Below are positions 1-10,887 of a DNA stretch of 64,000 bases, piece after piece; position 1 is the stretch's first letter; each line of letters starts with the position of its first letter. The stretch lies in NCBI GenBank assembly GCA_964036195.1, contig OZ038452.1, positions 3,162,001 to 3,226,000 on the forward strand, given 5' to 3'. Both the position numbers and the translations under genes were made by a program. The notes below the pieces were generated by a model. That model was given only the letters and a program-made list of their open reading frames with translations. It was not told the DNA's origin and did not search any database. The DNA is from Sphaerolaimus hirsutus (Eukaryota > Nematoda > Chromadorea > Monhysterida > Sphaerolaimidae).

Positions 1-111
1 AGAAGGCTGAAAGGGGAAAAATCGCTAATAATCGCTAAAAGTGGCCAAAAGTAGGTTTAAAATGGCTAAAAACAGGCATATAACCATGCATATAGCCGGA
101 GAGCACGATTT

Positions 112-743
112 TGAAGGTGAAAAACTATAAAGAGGTGCGAAAATTGGTGATTTTTAGCGAAAATTGGGGCAAAATTTCTCAAAAACCACTCCAGATAGAT
201 AGATAGCTGAGCGATTTGGGGGGGTCCTTGTGGGTAGTAGCCAAAAATTTTGCCTCGGGATAGATAGATAGCTGAGCGGCCTCAGGGATAGTGAGATAGC
301 TGGCGGATTTGGGGGGGGGGGGCAGCCCCCCCAGCCCCCTCCCTAGGAGACCCCTGATTTGCACTCTATATCTCTGTTCCATGGGCATGGACACCACTAC
401 AAATGGACTCGATACAGTGCCCATTACCATAGTTTAAGGTAAATACACATGCACAGGGGTTAAGTATGGGGGGTTACCCCTCCCCCCAAATCCGCCAGCT
501 ATCTATCTATCCCGGAGGCCCGCTCAGCTATCTATCTATCCCGGAGGCCCGCTCAGCTATCTATCTATCCCGGAGGCCCGCTCAGCTATCTATCTATCCC
601 AGAGGAAAAATTTTGGGCTACTTTTCCCTAACCCCCCTCTAAATCGGTCAGCTATCTATCTATCTGCTGCGATTTAAAAGAATTTTTGCCCCAAAATTTT
701 GCACAAAATCGCTAATTATCATACCCTTTATAGTTTTTCACTT
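112..743. repeat. palindromic element with CTAT-rich core
   Basis: About 60 bp at each end are inverted copies (GTGAAAAACTATAAAG on the left, its complement at 720-740). The inner arms carry GATAGATAGATAGCTGAGC and its complement. The small open frame here is not coding. Confidence 0.7.
496..610. repeat. 29-bp tandem repeat, about 4 copies
   Basis: Unit starts CAGCTATCTATCTATCCCGG; copies at 496, 525, 554 and 583 (last partial). It lies in the right arm of the surrounding palindrome. Confidence 0.9.
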
Positions 744-744
744 G

Positions 745-860
745 CACTTGCCAGAAAACGGAAACAGATAATTTTTTGCACTTGCTGGAAAACGGAACGG
801 AAAACGGAAAAAAATTGCCTGCGGAAACGGAAAACGGAAAATGGAAATGTGACACCCTAG
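745..860. repeat. TTTCCG-core element, partial
   Basis: GGAAAACGG hexamer runs and the end TGACACCCTAG match the right half of the elements at 8571, 11661 and 62566. The left end is missing. Confidence 0.7.
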
Positions 861-1061
861 TTAATACATACACATGCATATAAATATGGTAGACAGTGGT
901 GTGAATGACAATGCCAGGCAGCCCATTGCGCATTATCTAAATGAATCTATAGCATTGTTTTGGATGACAATTTAATCCAACGTTTCCGGCATCCATTGCT
1001 GTTTTGGGTCATTTTGTGAAATGTCAGGAAAAAAACCTGAAAACCAATTTTTTAGGCCTAA

Positions 1062-1176
1062 ATCCCTATCCCGACAAAACGCTAATCCCGATCCCGAAAG
1101 GTCAATTCCGATCCCGATCCCGAAATCTCAAAAAACCAATCCCGATCCCGAAAAGTCAATCCCGTTTGAACCCTAG
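1062..1176. repeat. GATCCC-core element
   Basis: Runs of CCCGAT and the end TCCCGTTTGAACCCTAG, shared with 41262-41403. Confidence 0.7.
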
Positions 1177-1645
1177 TTTTATGTGATCATTTTCTCTCGC
1201 AGCCGCTGGATGCAGATGGGTGGCAGTGCCGTGTTTTGGCACTGTGCCAGTTGGCTGGATTCCAGGCTGCTCTGGTTATTCTTGCTCTCATACTGGTTGG
1301 ATTGTGTTTTTTGCTTATTGTTATTGTACTGAGTGATTGGGTGTTGCTAACGACTGAGGTGTTCTGCGCATGTATACTCGGAGCGCATGTAGGTACTTAG
1401 TATATATTTACCCGGCGGTTGTGAATGACCATAATCCCAAAAATAAAAAACAATCCCGATGCCAATGGCTCACCGCACACTCTAAATTGGCAAGGCGGTT
1501 TGAACGTTTTGTATTTACATCCGTGCGGAATTCTAAAGTCGGTTCAGACGATTTTATTGAAGACAAGACAGAAAAACTGCTGAAATTTGGGTCGGTTCGG
1601 ATGATTTTTAATTCTACCCCTGTTTTTTTAATTCCGACTTTGAAT

Positions 1646-1874
1646 TAGGGTTCAAACGGGACCAGTTTTTCGGACCGGGACCGGGACCGGGACCAGAAAT
1701 TTTCGAATGTCGGGACCGGGACCGGGACCGGGACTGGGGGGTCGGGACCGGGACCGGGACCGGGACTGGCTTTTTTCAATTGTCGGGACCGGGACCGGGA
1801 CCGGGACTGGGGGGTCCGGACCGGGACTGGGATTTGCCGAACCAGGTACCAGAACCGCGGTATTGTTTGAACCT
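1646..1874. mobile_element. GGGACC-core element
   Basis: Ends AGGGTTCAAACGGGACC / TGTTTGAACCT with four blocks of tandem GGGACC between. Related copies at 2785-2982 and 48778-48914. Long open frames on both strands are a by-product of the hexamer. Confidence 0.8.
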
Positions 1875-1933
1875 TATTGGTATGTAATATCCAGCCAATG
1901 TTGTTCCACACACCTCCACTGTGTGTAGGACCA

Positions 1934-2373
1934 AGGACGTATCCAGGGGGGGGCGGAGGGGGGGCTGCAGCCCCCCCCCCCTTCCCGGGTGAGACCGGAA
2001 AAATACCGGGAAAATGCAATTTTCGGTACCAAATCTCAAGGTGCCGCTTAAAAATTTTTGCGCGCAAGCGCGCATTTGTCGCGCACACAGAAATATCAGC
2101 AGATCGGTCCCCATACACTCAAATCCATGAAATTTCACTCAATCGTGTGCCCGTCACTCTATATGTAGTGCATTTCCATACATATACAGTGCTTTCTGGC
2201 TCTAGTGCCAGTGCCAATGTCGCCATGGCGTGACGCCTACGGATGGCGCCAGCGCCATGGCGCCATTACCTCCCTTTGTAGGCAAAATTTTAGGGGGGGG
2301 GCTGAGCCCCCCCCCGTTCGCAGGGCTCTGTAAACAAACAGCCCCCCCTGCTCAAAAATCCTGGATACGTCCC
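1934..2373. mobile_element. 440-bp element with GGACGTATCCAGG ends and 12-bp flanking direct repeat
   Basis: Terminal inverted repeat AGGACGTATCCAGG / CCTGGATACGTCCC. The 12 bp TGTGTAGGACCA occur on both sides (1922-1933 and 2374-2385). Contains the palindrome TTTGCGCGCAAGCGCGC also seen at 2680, 3598, 4253 and 59997. It sits within an older inverted-repeat element whose arms are near 1865-2460 and 3360-3490. Confidence 0.75.
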
Positions 2374-2784
2374 TGTGTAGGACCACTCTCAATGTATAAG
2401 CCTTTTCTTATAACATTATTCAAGCAGTATTCCATTGCCATCTTCACTTGAAGTTGTGAATATTTGATGAAGCGCGATGTACGCAGGATTTTTTTGGGAG
2501 GGGGGGGCGGCGCCAGTTGTAGGTGCCAACGCCATGGCAGTATTGGTGCTGGCGTTGGCGCCAACGTCTACAATATAGGTATCTTTATATACCTATATTT
2601 CGTACTAGAATCATGTTGGGGACCTTTATAACGCTGTCACTTTATGGAAAAATACATAGTAATCATTGGCTGGGTATTTGCGCGCTTGCGCGCAAAATTT
2701 TTTTAGATGTTTCTACAAAATCGCATTAGAAAAGTGCCATTTCTGGCTAATTTTTTTTGAAAAATACGTTTTTTCCATCCCTTG

Positions 2785-2982
2785 TCGGGACCGCTATAAA
2801 ATTCCGGGACCGGGACCGGGACTGGGTGGTCGGGACAGGGACCGGGACCGGGACTGGCTTTTTTTAATTGTCGGGACTGGGACCGGGACCGGGACTGGGG
2901 TGTCGGGACCGGGACTGGGACCGCCCCAGTCCCGACTTTTTGCCGAACCATGTACCGGGACCGCGGTCCCGTTTGAACCCTA
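2785..2982. mobile_element. GGGACC-core element, second copy
   Basis: Right end GGTCCCGTTTGAACCCTA intact; left end altered (CTTGTCGGGACCGC). Confidence 0.7.
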
Positions 2983-3772
2983 CTTTGAATTCCGACCTTG
3001 CAAAAAACGTTCGAACCGCTCTTGCTAATTTTGAGTGTGAGGTGCGCCAAAGAGTTGATCCCGTTTGTACCCTTAAAAAAGTTTTGTCTGACCCGAGACT
3101 AGGGTTTTTTAGCGCTTTTTTTGTGTTTTTAAAAAAAAAAAAAACTTTTTTTAATTGAAAACGTTTTTTTAAGGTCCCATATATGATCTGGGTCAACAAA
3201 TATAGGTATATCAGACAAGTGAAAATACTCTGTGATGTTATACATATATGACCATATAATGGCTGTGGAGCCATGTGATAGCATTATAGGTGATGATTTG
3301 TGTCAAAAATGTCCATATTCGGCATATTCGTATATCGCCTTATAGTCGAATGTTTGTGACTTCAAGTGAAGTTTGGTGTGGAATAGTGATCAAACAAGGT
3401 TATAAAAGGAGGTTGTTACTTTGGGAGTGATGTTACACACTGTGGAGGTACATGGAAGCACATTACCTGAAAATTATATACTACAGCAACATACGACGGC
3501 TTCTTTACCCATGGTAGCACATAGAAATGGATGCTTCGATAATAAAAATGCCACAAAACCAATGAAAACAACCACCAATGTCAATTTGTTTGTGAAATTG
3601 CGCGCTTGCGCACAAAAATTTTGCAAAATACCTAGTGCTTAGTACTAAAAATTTCGGCCGATGTTTTTAAAAAAAAACGTTTTGGACCTTGTGTTTTTTT
3701 TAAATGACAACGTTTTTTAAAAATAAAACGTTTTTAAAAAATCGGCCAACCCTATCCGAGACGGCAAGGGCC

Positions 3773-3933
3773 CATTCCGCAAAAAAGCCCATTCCGCATT
3801 TTTGCCCATCCCGCAAATTATGTGACCCATCCCGCAAGTTGCATCACCTGTTTGCGGAATGGGCACATTTGCGGGATGGGTCACATAATTTGCGGGATGG
3901 GCAAAAATGCGGAATGGGCTTTTTTGCGGAATG
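3773..3933. repeat. 161-bp near-perfect foldback (CATTCCGC ends)
   Basis: Left arm of about 64 bp beginning CATTCCGCAAAAAAGCCC is matched base for base by the right arm ending TTTTTTGCGGAATG. The loop is around 3840-3868. It interrupts a GTTTTTTAAA-rich element. Confidence 0.9.
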
Positions 3934-4009
3934 CTACACTGTCATCCGAGACACGATTTTCACTGACTCTGTCGGCTCGTTCGAATTGATTTTGTTTCAG
4001 CTGCGGTTT

Positions 4010-4205
4010 TTTAAACTGGTTTCGATGGTTGCATTTTTAAACCGTGAAAAACCCGGTCATCCCTAGTCATGCGTGTCTGAAATTTTAAGTGATGAGCCAT
4101 AAAATTTATATTGCTTGTATGCAGGGATGGCCGGTGTTTTTTGCCGTCCTTTTTAAAAAAAGTTTTGTTTTTCAAACAGCTATCGAAACCGTTTTGTTGA
4201 AAAAA
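4010..4205. repeat. inverted-repeat element with GGGATGGCCGG ends
   Basis: Arms near 4010-4067 and 4123-4200 share GAAACC, TTTAAAAA and CCGGTCATCCC/GGGATGGCCGG in opposite orientation. Confidence 0.5.
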
Positions 4206-4589
4206 CATCAGCCAAAATTTTTGTACTATGCACTTCGCATTCTGCAATTTTTTTGCGCGCAAGGGCGCAATTTCACATAACCGTTTTCCGTACCCTCAGT
4301 GGCGACTCTCAACTGCGCAGGATTCCAGCCAACCCCCGGCGGTGCCATGTCTCGGTGCTGCCATTTATCTGCGGTGCCCCTTGCGGCGGTGCCGTTGTGG
4401 TGCTTTGCGGCCGTCGGCAGCTGGCGGTGTGTGTACAAATTTGTGTTATTGTCGTCAGTGTATACTCGGCGGACCGCTAAGAATATGCAGAATCTTACCA
4501 TAATTTAATGAATAAAATCTGGTGAAAAATTTCGTAATTAATTATTCCAAAATAAAAACAAAATATTATCATGAAAAAACGGTAAATTT

Positions 4590-4773
4590 TGGCGCTTGCC
4601 AACATCCTCTGGCGCCATTGGCGCTTGGCGCCGTGGTCCAGAAAAGCGCCATGCTGCTTGTGGCGCTTGGCGCTATTTTGCTGTGGCGTCATTGGCGCTT
4701 TGCGCTAAGGTCTAGAAAGCGTCATGGCGCTTTTGGCGCTTGGCGCCAAAAGTCTGGCGCTTTTTACATCACT
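4590..4773. mobile_element. GGCGCC-core element
   Basis: Repeated GGCGCTTGGCGCC motifs ending in GGCGCTTTTTACATCACT. Family copies: 10752, 14391, 15935, 16670, 17229, 19565, 32700. Confidence 0.75.
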
Positions 4774-5112
4774 ATCCAAGACTGCTCTAGTTCATTTCGC
4801 TAATTGATTAAACAAAACTATGCGACAGAGGAAAACAACCACTAACTGTGTATGCATCTCATGATAAGCGTTCTAAAAATCTCTGGAAGATTTATTTTTT
4901 CAATTTCAGAAAAAATGATTAAATATATATTGATTTTTTTGATTTTTTACTCTACTTGAGACCATTTGTATGAGTGAATTGTATACATGAAACCATTGTC
5001 ACATTTGAGTATTTTGTCCTAACATCTTTGTTTTTGGGAACCGTGAATCGTACGATTTTGAGTGTTCTGATGTTTGTTAATTTGAACAGCCACTTGGGTT
5101 GGTTGAAACACC

Positions 5113-5304
5113 TACCGTAATTCCTCGAAATACTCCCCTTCGAAATACCCCCTCGAAAACCACAAATTAGTACTGGGAGTTCAAGAAATTTCTGGCGAAA
5201 TAATAACCCCCCTTGAAATACCCCCCCCCCCTCATTTAATAACCCCTCAAAATTGACACTCTAAAACAATCTCACCCAAGAGGGTATTTCGAGGAAATAC
5301 GGTA
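5113..5304. mobile_element. TACCGTATT..CGAAATACCCC element
   Basis: Inverted ends TACCGTAATTCCTCGAAATA and TATTTCGAGGAAATACGGTA. Family also at 6020, 8041, 9531, 14932, 26142, 31681, 36842, 44885, 46291-47416 and 54318. Confidence 0.85.
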
Positions 5305-5327
5305 GGTAGAAGACATTGAATTGAATA

Positions 5328-5828
5328 TACCATATTTATTCTAATAGAAGAGCGCCGTTCTATTTTTTCATCAACTTTTTTTACCTGCCATACTACTTGA
5401 GGTGCCGTTCTATTGGAGGCTGCCATTCTTTTTTTTCACCAACTTTCTTCACAGATTTCTCACTTCAACATACCTAGCCTTATTTTTTCGTGAAGCTTGT
5501 GCAATATTTGAATTTCAGAGCATCAATTGAAATTTAACAACGTTTTAAATGCTTTGAACATTCTTAACATCCATTTTTGATTTATTTTTGTATTTTGGCA
5601 CACTCCCAACATCATCTGTCTGTACCTGCCGTTCTATTGGAGGTGCCGCTCAATTGTAGGCTGTCGTTCTATTGATTTCGTGAGCACAAAAACGTGACAA
5701 AACCTGCCGTTCTATTGGAGGTGCCGCTCAATTGGAGGCTGTCGTTCTATTGATTTCGTGAGCACAAAAACGTGACAAAACCTGCCGTTCTATTGGAGGT
5801 ATGCCGTTCTATTAGAAGTAATACGGTA
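5328..5828. mobile_element. TTCTAATAGAAG element with internal 78-bp tandem repeat
   Basis: Ends TACCATATTTATTCTAATAG and CTATTAGAAGTAATACGGTA. Inside, 78-bp units start CCTGCCGTTCTATTGGAGG at 5625 and 5703, with a partial third at 5781. Relatives at 7610-7715, 19228-19340 and 38520-38901. Confidence 0.85.
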
Positions 5829-6019
5829 TTTGAATTATAATTTTATAAAGCGTAGTTTATGAAGTAGAAGCACTGCGCGCATATACCATAAAACCTGGTC
5901 TAGACGGCTATGGTCAGCTGATGCTACCTTTTTATGTATTAGCACGGCCAATGTCGAAATATGCTGAAGTGTAAAGCGCCACAAAAACCTCGCCAGACAT
6001 CCAACGAAATCAACTACAG

Positions 6020-6423
6020 TACTACCTCGAAATACCCCCGGGGGTTTATTATTTCGCCAGCAAAATTTGGGGGAGGGTAATTCGAGTGGGGCTTATTCGA
6101 GTGAGGGGGGCTTATTCGAGGGGGGTCTATTATTTCGCCAGAAATTTTCGGAAATTCCCCATACAAACAATTACATAGATGCATACGTGTCTATAGGCAT
6201 ATATAACTGTATAAACTAATAAATCCTTCCCTAACGTCACTCAATCGTGTGTTCTGCATTGTACAGATCACAAACTGCGGTATTTGTCAAGTACGTTCTC
6301 TTTACATTCAATTAAAGGGGGGTATTTCGAGGGGTGGTTTGTATTTCCTCAGCCAAATTTTAGGGGGTATTTCGAGGGAGAGGGAGGTTAATTCAAGGGG
6401 GGTTTATTCGAGGTAATACGGTA
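6020..6423. mobile_element. CGAAATACCCC element
   Basis: Left CCTCGAAATACCCCCGGGGG, right TTATTCGAGGTAATACGGTA, with TTATTATTTCGCCAG motifs in both halves. Confidence 0.8.
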
Positions 6424-6493
6424 AAGATAAACCAAACATGGTTAAACATATTTCAAGTTTTTTTCACGTCCCGTGATGGTGACAAGTGGATGC

Positions 6494-6500
6494 TATAAAA
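6494..6500 (+). promoter_or_regulatory. TATA box of small secreted peptide gene
   Basis: TATAAAA 84 nt upstream of the ATG at 6578. A start of transcription near 6525 would leave a short leader ending in AAAGCAACC before ATG, a favourable animal start context. Confidence 0.5.
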
Positions 6501-6577
6501 TGGAACCGCACTTTGACTGAAACATTCACATTTTCATCTACAAAACATTTGAAATCACCAATCGACCGAAAGCAACC

Positions 6578-6700
6578 ATGATGTCTACCAAGGCAACAAT
6601 TCTGTGTGCAATTTTCGCGGTAGCATTCGTCGTGGCTTGTGCTGCAGAGGACCCGCAGTTTTTTCAAACCTTGGATGACGCAAATTCTGAATTTAAGAAG
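6578..6700 (+). CDS. small secreted peptide, exon 1 (signal peptide)
   Basis: 41 codons from ATG to donor AAG|GTTATT. Residues 1-22 form a signal peptide (ILCAIFAVAFVVAC core, likely cut after CAA), followed by an acidic segment EDPQFFQTLDDANSEFKK. The exon ends in phase 0, matching exon 2 at 8359. The start was chosen for the TATA box, leader context and hydrophobic core; a second Met follows at once. No family recognised. The frame continues 27 codons into the intron before a stop, so an unspliced reading is possible but less likely. Confidence 0.6.
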
Positions 6701-6897
6701 GTTATTTTAACAATTTGCAATTTTTTCATAAACCTACATGAAAATATAAATTTGTATTTTTCCGCTGTGAAGAGCAATAAATAAGTAAATTTACAAATTT
6801 TATGTAAAGAAACAAGTCAACTCATATTTCCCAAGTGGTAAGTGAAGTCATGTGTGGTGCACTATACTCCGCGGACCGTACGCTATGCATTTTCAGC

Positions 6898-7950
6898 AGA
6901 GTAGTTAAAAGTACTGAACATACTTTTTCAAAGTGAAAGTAAACGTAAAGTATTTTATTTTTACTCAAACATGAGTACAGAAAACGTAAAGTATTTTTAA
7001 AATAGTGTTACACTGCGTAAAACGTGAGTAAAATACTTTTTAAGAGAATATTTAAGAGAATTTTTTACTGAATATTTTTTCACAAAAACGTAAAAATGAG
7101 TATTTTTCTCATAAAATGTTCAAGTGAGTATTTTTTCTCACAGAAAACGTAAAATCAGAAATTTTGTCAATTTTTACTCTAGAATACATCAAATATGTGT
7201 TTTTTTCTCCCGATAACTATTTCTTAGGAAAATGTCCTATGTTTATCACTTTCTGCCTGTCAAAATGTCACTTTCTATGTCCCGCTAAAATACGTTTTTG
7301 GTACTCGCGTACTTTCAAAAAGTACGCGAGTAAGTGAGTACTGGTATTTTCTTGGGAAGAAATGTAAACGCATTAACGCAGTACTCGAGTATCCATATTT
7401 ATCGAGTAAATGTAAATACGTTTGAACAACTATGATTTTCAGGAGGAAACACCCCGCCATCATCAAATCAAAATTGTTCCAAAAACGAAAAAAAGGTTCC
7501 AGGAAAAAACATTCATTGCTTCTACTCAACTTTGCCTTTTTCTTTTTGAAATATTTTGTTTTGCAAAAGTGCATGCATACATAAATATCGTAATTACCTA
7601 TTCTGATTGAAGGGCGGGTCACCAATAGAATGGCGTCAGCAATAGAAGGTACACTTTTTCGACTTCATTTGGGCCACTAAATCACTAGAAGGGTGGTCTC
7701 CAATAGAAGGTACAGATAGTGCTGGAACTGTGCCAAATGCATTAAAAAATATCAGTGGAGGCTGCTACTTAGTGGCTTTGGTCCATTATTACGAAAAAGT
7801 CCACGAAAACGTATTTTACTCATGTTTACTCATGAGTAAAAGTAAACATTTTTACTTTACATATTATGTACTCAGGGGGCGAGTAAAAATTAAATACTTT
7901 ATGTTTATGTATACTTTGAAAAAAGTTCAGTACTTTTAACAACTCTGACT
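6898..7950. mobile_element. 1.05-kb element in intron of the small secreted peptide gene
   Basis: Inverted ends GTTAAAAGTACTGAACATAC and its complement at 7914-7945, with many GTAAAGTATTTTT/AGTACTCG motifs inside. A TTCTAATAGAAG-type fragment is embedded at 7610-7715. Confidence 0.75.
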
Positions 7951-8358
7951 CAGTCATCGGTTTTAACGTGTGTTCTGCATTATTTATACAAATCACAAAC
8001 TGTTGTATTTGTCATGTATGTTCTCTTTACATTCAATTTGGATGGGGGTATTTCGATGTGGGGGGGGGTAATTCAGGGGGGTTAATACGAGTTAATACGG
8101 TATTTAGGTATTAAGTGTCTGGCATACTACATTTCTTCTGATTAAGTGCCTTTATACTTTTTTCATCAACTATATACCGGCCATTCTGTCGAAGGTGCGG
8201 TTATATTTGACGATGCGAAGTTCAATTTTACATTCCAGATTTATTTTTCTTAATGAATTTTTTGTTCATTCAGATTCAAATTGCGCAGAAAAATACCCGA
8301 TATTGCAATGAATGTGTTATTGTTATAAAATACCTAAACTGAAGCACGAATTTCGCAG

Positions 8359-8466
8359 CGTCACGACGGATCAAAATCGAATACAATCTCTAAGAAATGG
8401 TTGAAAGACCTCACAAAGGATCCTGATGCACGCAAATGGCTTGATATCGTTAAAAAATTCTTCTGA
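8359..8466 (+). CDS. small secreted peptide, exon 2 (C-terminal part)
   Basis: Acceptor TTTCGCAG, 35 codons, stop TGA. The encoded tail is rich in Lys, Trp, Asp and Phe (KKWLKDLTKDPDARKWLDIV) and could form an amphipathic helix. An AATAAA lies 363 nt after the stop. With exon 1 it makes a protein of about 76 residues, roughly 50 after signal removal, without cysteines. Its role is unknown; secreted amphipathic peptides include antimicrobial and signalling types, but nothing here decides. The 1658-bp intron holds a 1.05-kb transposable element. Confidence 0.5.
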   Translation, partial: RHDGSKSNTISKKWLKDLTKDPDARKWLDIVKKFF

Positions 8467-8570
8467 TTTTCTAAAACTGATTAAAACGTGATATTATTGG
8501 ATCATGGTGAATGAATGGGTTGACATATAATTTATTTCTATTTATTAGTATTATATCTTTCAGTTCCATA

Positions 8571-8671
8571 TAGGGTGTCAACAAAAACTTTTTGGCGGAA
8601 AACGGAAACGGAAACGGAAAAAAATTTGCCTGCGGAAAGCAGAAACGGAAAACGGAAAGTTGACACCCTAG
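8571..8671. mobile_element. TTTCCG-core element, complete 101-bp copy
   Basis: TAGGGTGTCAA / TTGACACCCTA ends around GGAAACGG hexamers. TTCCATAT occurs on both sides, a near target-site duplication. Confidence 0.8.
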
Positions 8672-8828
8672 CTTCCATATGAATTGGATCTGCTGAAATT
8701 TTGGACATATTTTTTGGTTCCATACCATTATGTTCCAATATCGTGCAGAACCGCCATTTCTACTTCCATTATGATGAAATAAAGGCTCTATAACGGAACC
8801 AAACGCCTCAAATATGCCCATTTAACAC

Positions 8829-8834
8829 AATAAA
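8829..8834 (+). promoter_or_regulatory. polyadenylation signal AATAAA
   Basis: First AATAAA downstream of the stop at 8466. A TTTCCG-core element (8571-8671) lies inside the implied 3' UTR. Confidence 0.4.
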
Positions 8835-8871
8835 ATTATATTTTTCTTCAAATTGGCACAACAAATTTAAC

Positions 8872-9480
8872 ATATGGTTATGAGGTAAACTCGACGGACA
8901 TTATGGAAGTCAATGCTCTACGGGATTTTCGTACAACTGCGTATATTCGTAGTTGGCACTCGTCCAAGTTACCGTTTGAGAGAATGTTACCCAGTATGAA
9001 AGATGCAGGATTTCCGTCTGCGTCAACAAAAATGGCTGCGCAATGCGATTAAGCGAACCCAATTGGTCGCTAATGGCGGCGCACACACGAGTTGACACAC
9101 ATGTTGATTTAATTGGATACCGCGGTCATTTTCGTTGACGAGAGCGGAAATCTAGCGTCTTTTACCTCATTCGTATTCAACGCAAAGGTAACTTGGACGC
9201 ACTGGGAAGTTCATACGTTCTTTTTTGAAGGAATTCGTCGAGACTGCGACGAGAAGATCCGACCTAAGACCTTACAATCTGACTTTCTATAACGATTTGT
9301 CTATCAAACTCATCTCGTTCTCGCATAAAAAGTTGGATTGAATCAAAAGTATCGTGAACCGAATGGAATCCGTCCATTCAAGTTCGAATTAAAAAAGATA
9401 CGTCATTGGTAACCAAGGGCCGAATACCTGATTCGTTTCATGTCTGCCGAGTTTAATTATTCAATGGGATTTATTTTTTC
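8872..9480. other. intergenic, nothing identified
   Basis: Mixed-composition sequence without a recognised repeat. A 49-codon plus-strand open frame starts at 8903, but it has no codon bias or motif to support it. Confidence 0.4.
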
Positions 9481-9530
9481 CTCACTTCTCTTACATGTGG
9501 GAGGGGGATTTTCAGAAGGGGGAAGTATTC

Positions 9531-9965
9531 AAGCAAAGATATACCCTATTACCTCGAATTATCCCCCCCCCCCTTGAATTAACCCCCCCTCGAATTACCC
9601 CCCCCCCCCTCAAAATGGGCTGGGGAAATAATAAACCCCCCCCTCGAAATACCCCCCCCCCTTCGGAATGATGTACGTCATGTACATAATAAATACGTCA
9701 TGTACGCAATGTACATGATGTATAATACCGTTAATTTGCATTGCAGCTACACATAGAGTAGTTTGTGTAGCTACCTATCTACGTTTTTATGTCCAAATAT
9801 ATCCTGTTTGTACACATTTATTACCTATTTTGGGTACGCAAATGCCTACTATTTACTACGATCCTTACGAAAATTTCTGACGAGATAATAAACCCCCCCC
9901 TCGAATAAACCCCCCCTCGAATTAACCCCCCCCTCAAATTTTGCTGGCGAAATAATAAACCCCCA
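9531..9965. mobile_element. CGAAATACCCC element
   Basis: Left TATTACCTCGAATTATCCCC, right AATAATAAACCCCCATGGGG. The inner part (TGTACGTCATGTAC, then a segment with GTCCAAATATATCC) is shared with 31681-31930. Confidence 0.75.
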
Positions 9966-10003
9966 TGGGGTTTCTTAATGAAATGAAAACGGGGTAAACC
10001 CAC

Positions 10004-10162
10004 ATATTTAAAAACGAAAAAGGCAGAGTCGCGTACAACAAATAAGGAATGAGTTTTCCCTTGTTTTTCTGGTAAAATTATTTTTGTTTTGTTAATGATG
10101 ACGTCATGATGAAGTGTTTCCTTCAGAAAAATGCATAGCTTGTGGTCCGCCGAGTATACCTA
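10004..10162. repeat. dispersed repeat ending GGTCCGCCGAGTATACC
   Basis: Matches 52138-52312 in order (GAGTCGCGTACAA, ATGATGAAGTGTTTCCTTC, AAAATGCATAGC, then a CCGCNGAGTATNCC end). Similar ends occur near 4452, 6868 and 39961. Confidence 0.6.
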
Positions 10163-10233
10163 CCTATCCATTCAACACAGGTGAATAAATATTATCATGC
10201 CCTTTGTTGTGCTTTGTTGCTATTATTTTTTAT

Positions 10234-10612
10234 GATGACAAAATAAAAATAAAGCTGTTGAATTGCTTCTTCAAGTGGTAATAATATTTGGCTAAGATGC
10301 TTTCATAAAAACTCATAAAAACTATTATTTCTGTAGTTTATGTGGTGCTTAACAGTACTGGGGCTCACAGATGTGGATGCGGTTCAGAGATATATAAAGG
10401 CATGCTTTACTAAGATTTTCAAAGATGACAACATAAATAAAGCTGTTGAATTGCTTCTTCAAGTGGTAATAATATTTGGCTAAGATGCTTTCATAAAAAC
10501 TCATAAAAACTATTATTTCTGTAGTTTATGTGGTGCTTAACAGTACTGGGGCTCACAGATGTGAATGCGGTGCAGAGATATATAAAGGCATGCTTTACTA
10601 AGATTTTCAAAG
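10234..10612 (+). repeat. tandem duplication of a promoter segment (2 x 188-189 bp)
   Basis: Two nearly identical copies, about 10234-10423 and 10424-10612, differing at a few bases. Each contains TATATAAAGG (10391-10400 and 10579-10588) and the same stretch after it. The second copy is directly upstream of the Cys-rich secreted protein gene. Confidence 0.9.
10579..10588 (+). promoter_or_regulatory. TATA box of Cys-rich secreted protein gene
   Basis: TATATAAAGG 87 nt before the ATG at 10675. The identical box 188 bp upstream could drive a second start. Confidence 0.55.
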
Positions 10613-10674
10613 ATAACCAATACATCCATCCAACACAAAACAAACTCCATCAAGTCCCCACCGAACCTGCAAAC

Positions 10675-10740
10675 ATGCACAAAGTGTGCCTACTGGTGCT
10701 GTTGGCTGTTGGCTGTCTGAGCCCTGTTTATTGTAAAAAC
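10675..10740 (+). CDS. Cys-rich secreted protein, exon 1 (signal peptide)
   Basis: 22 codons, ATG to donor AAAAAC|GTGTGT, phase 0. The segment MHKVCLLVLLAVGCLSPVYC is a classical signal peptide. The following intron (147 bp) is almost wholly a GGCGCC-core repeat. Confidence 0.65.
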
Positions 10741-10751
10741 GTGTGTAGAAA

Positions 10752-10857
10752 CGCTTGGCGCCATGGTCTAGAAAAGCGCCATGACGCTTTTGGCGCTTGG
10801 CGCTATTTTGCTGTGGCGCCATTGGCGCTTGGCGCTCGCATGCCAAAAGCGCTATAA
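10752..10857. mobile_element. GGCGCC-core repeat forming most of an intron
   Basis: Occupies most of the 147-bp intron 10741-10887 between the signal-peptide exon and the Cys-rich exon. The TTTACATCACT end is not recognisable here. Confidence 0.7.
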
Positions 10858-10887
10858 AACCAACCCTGCACACAAACACACGCGCAG

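Noticed and set aside
1645-2138. 157-codon minus-strand frame, Gly/Pro/Arg repeats
   Set aside because: Created by the GGGACC hexamer and G/C runs of transposable elements.
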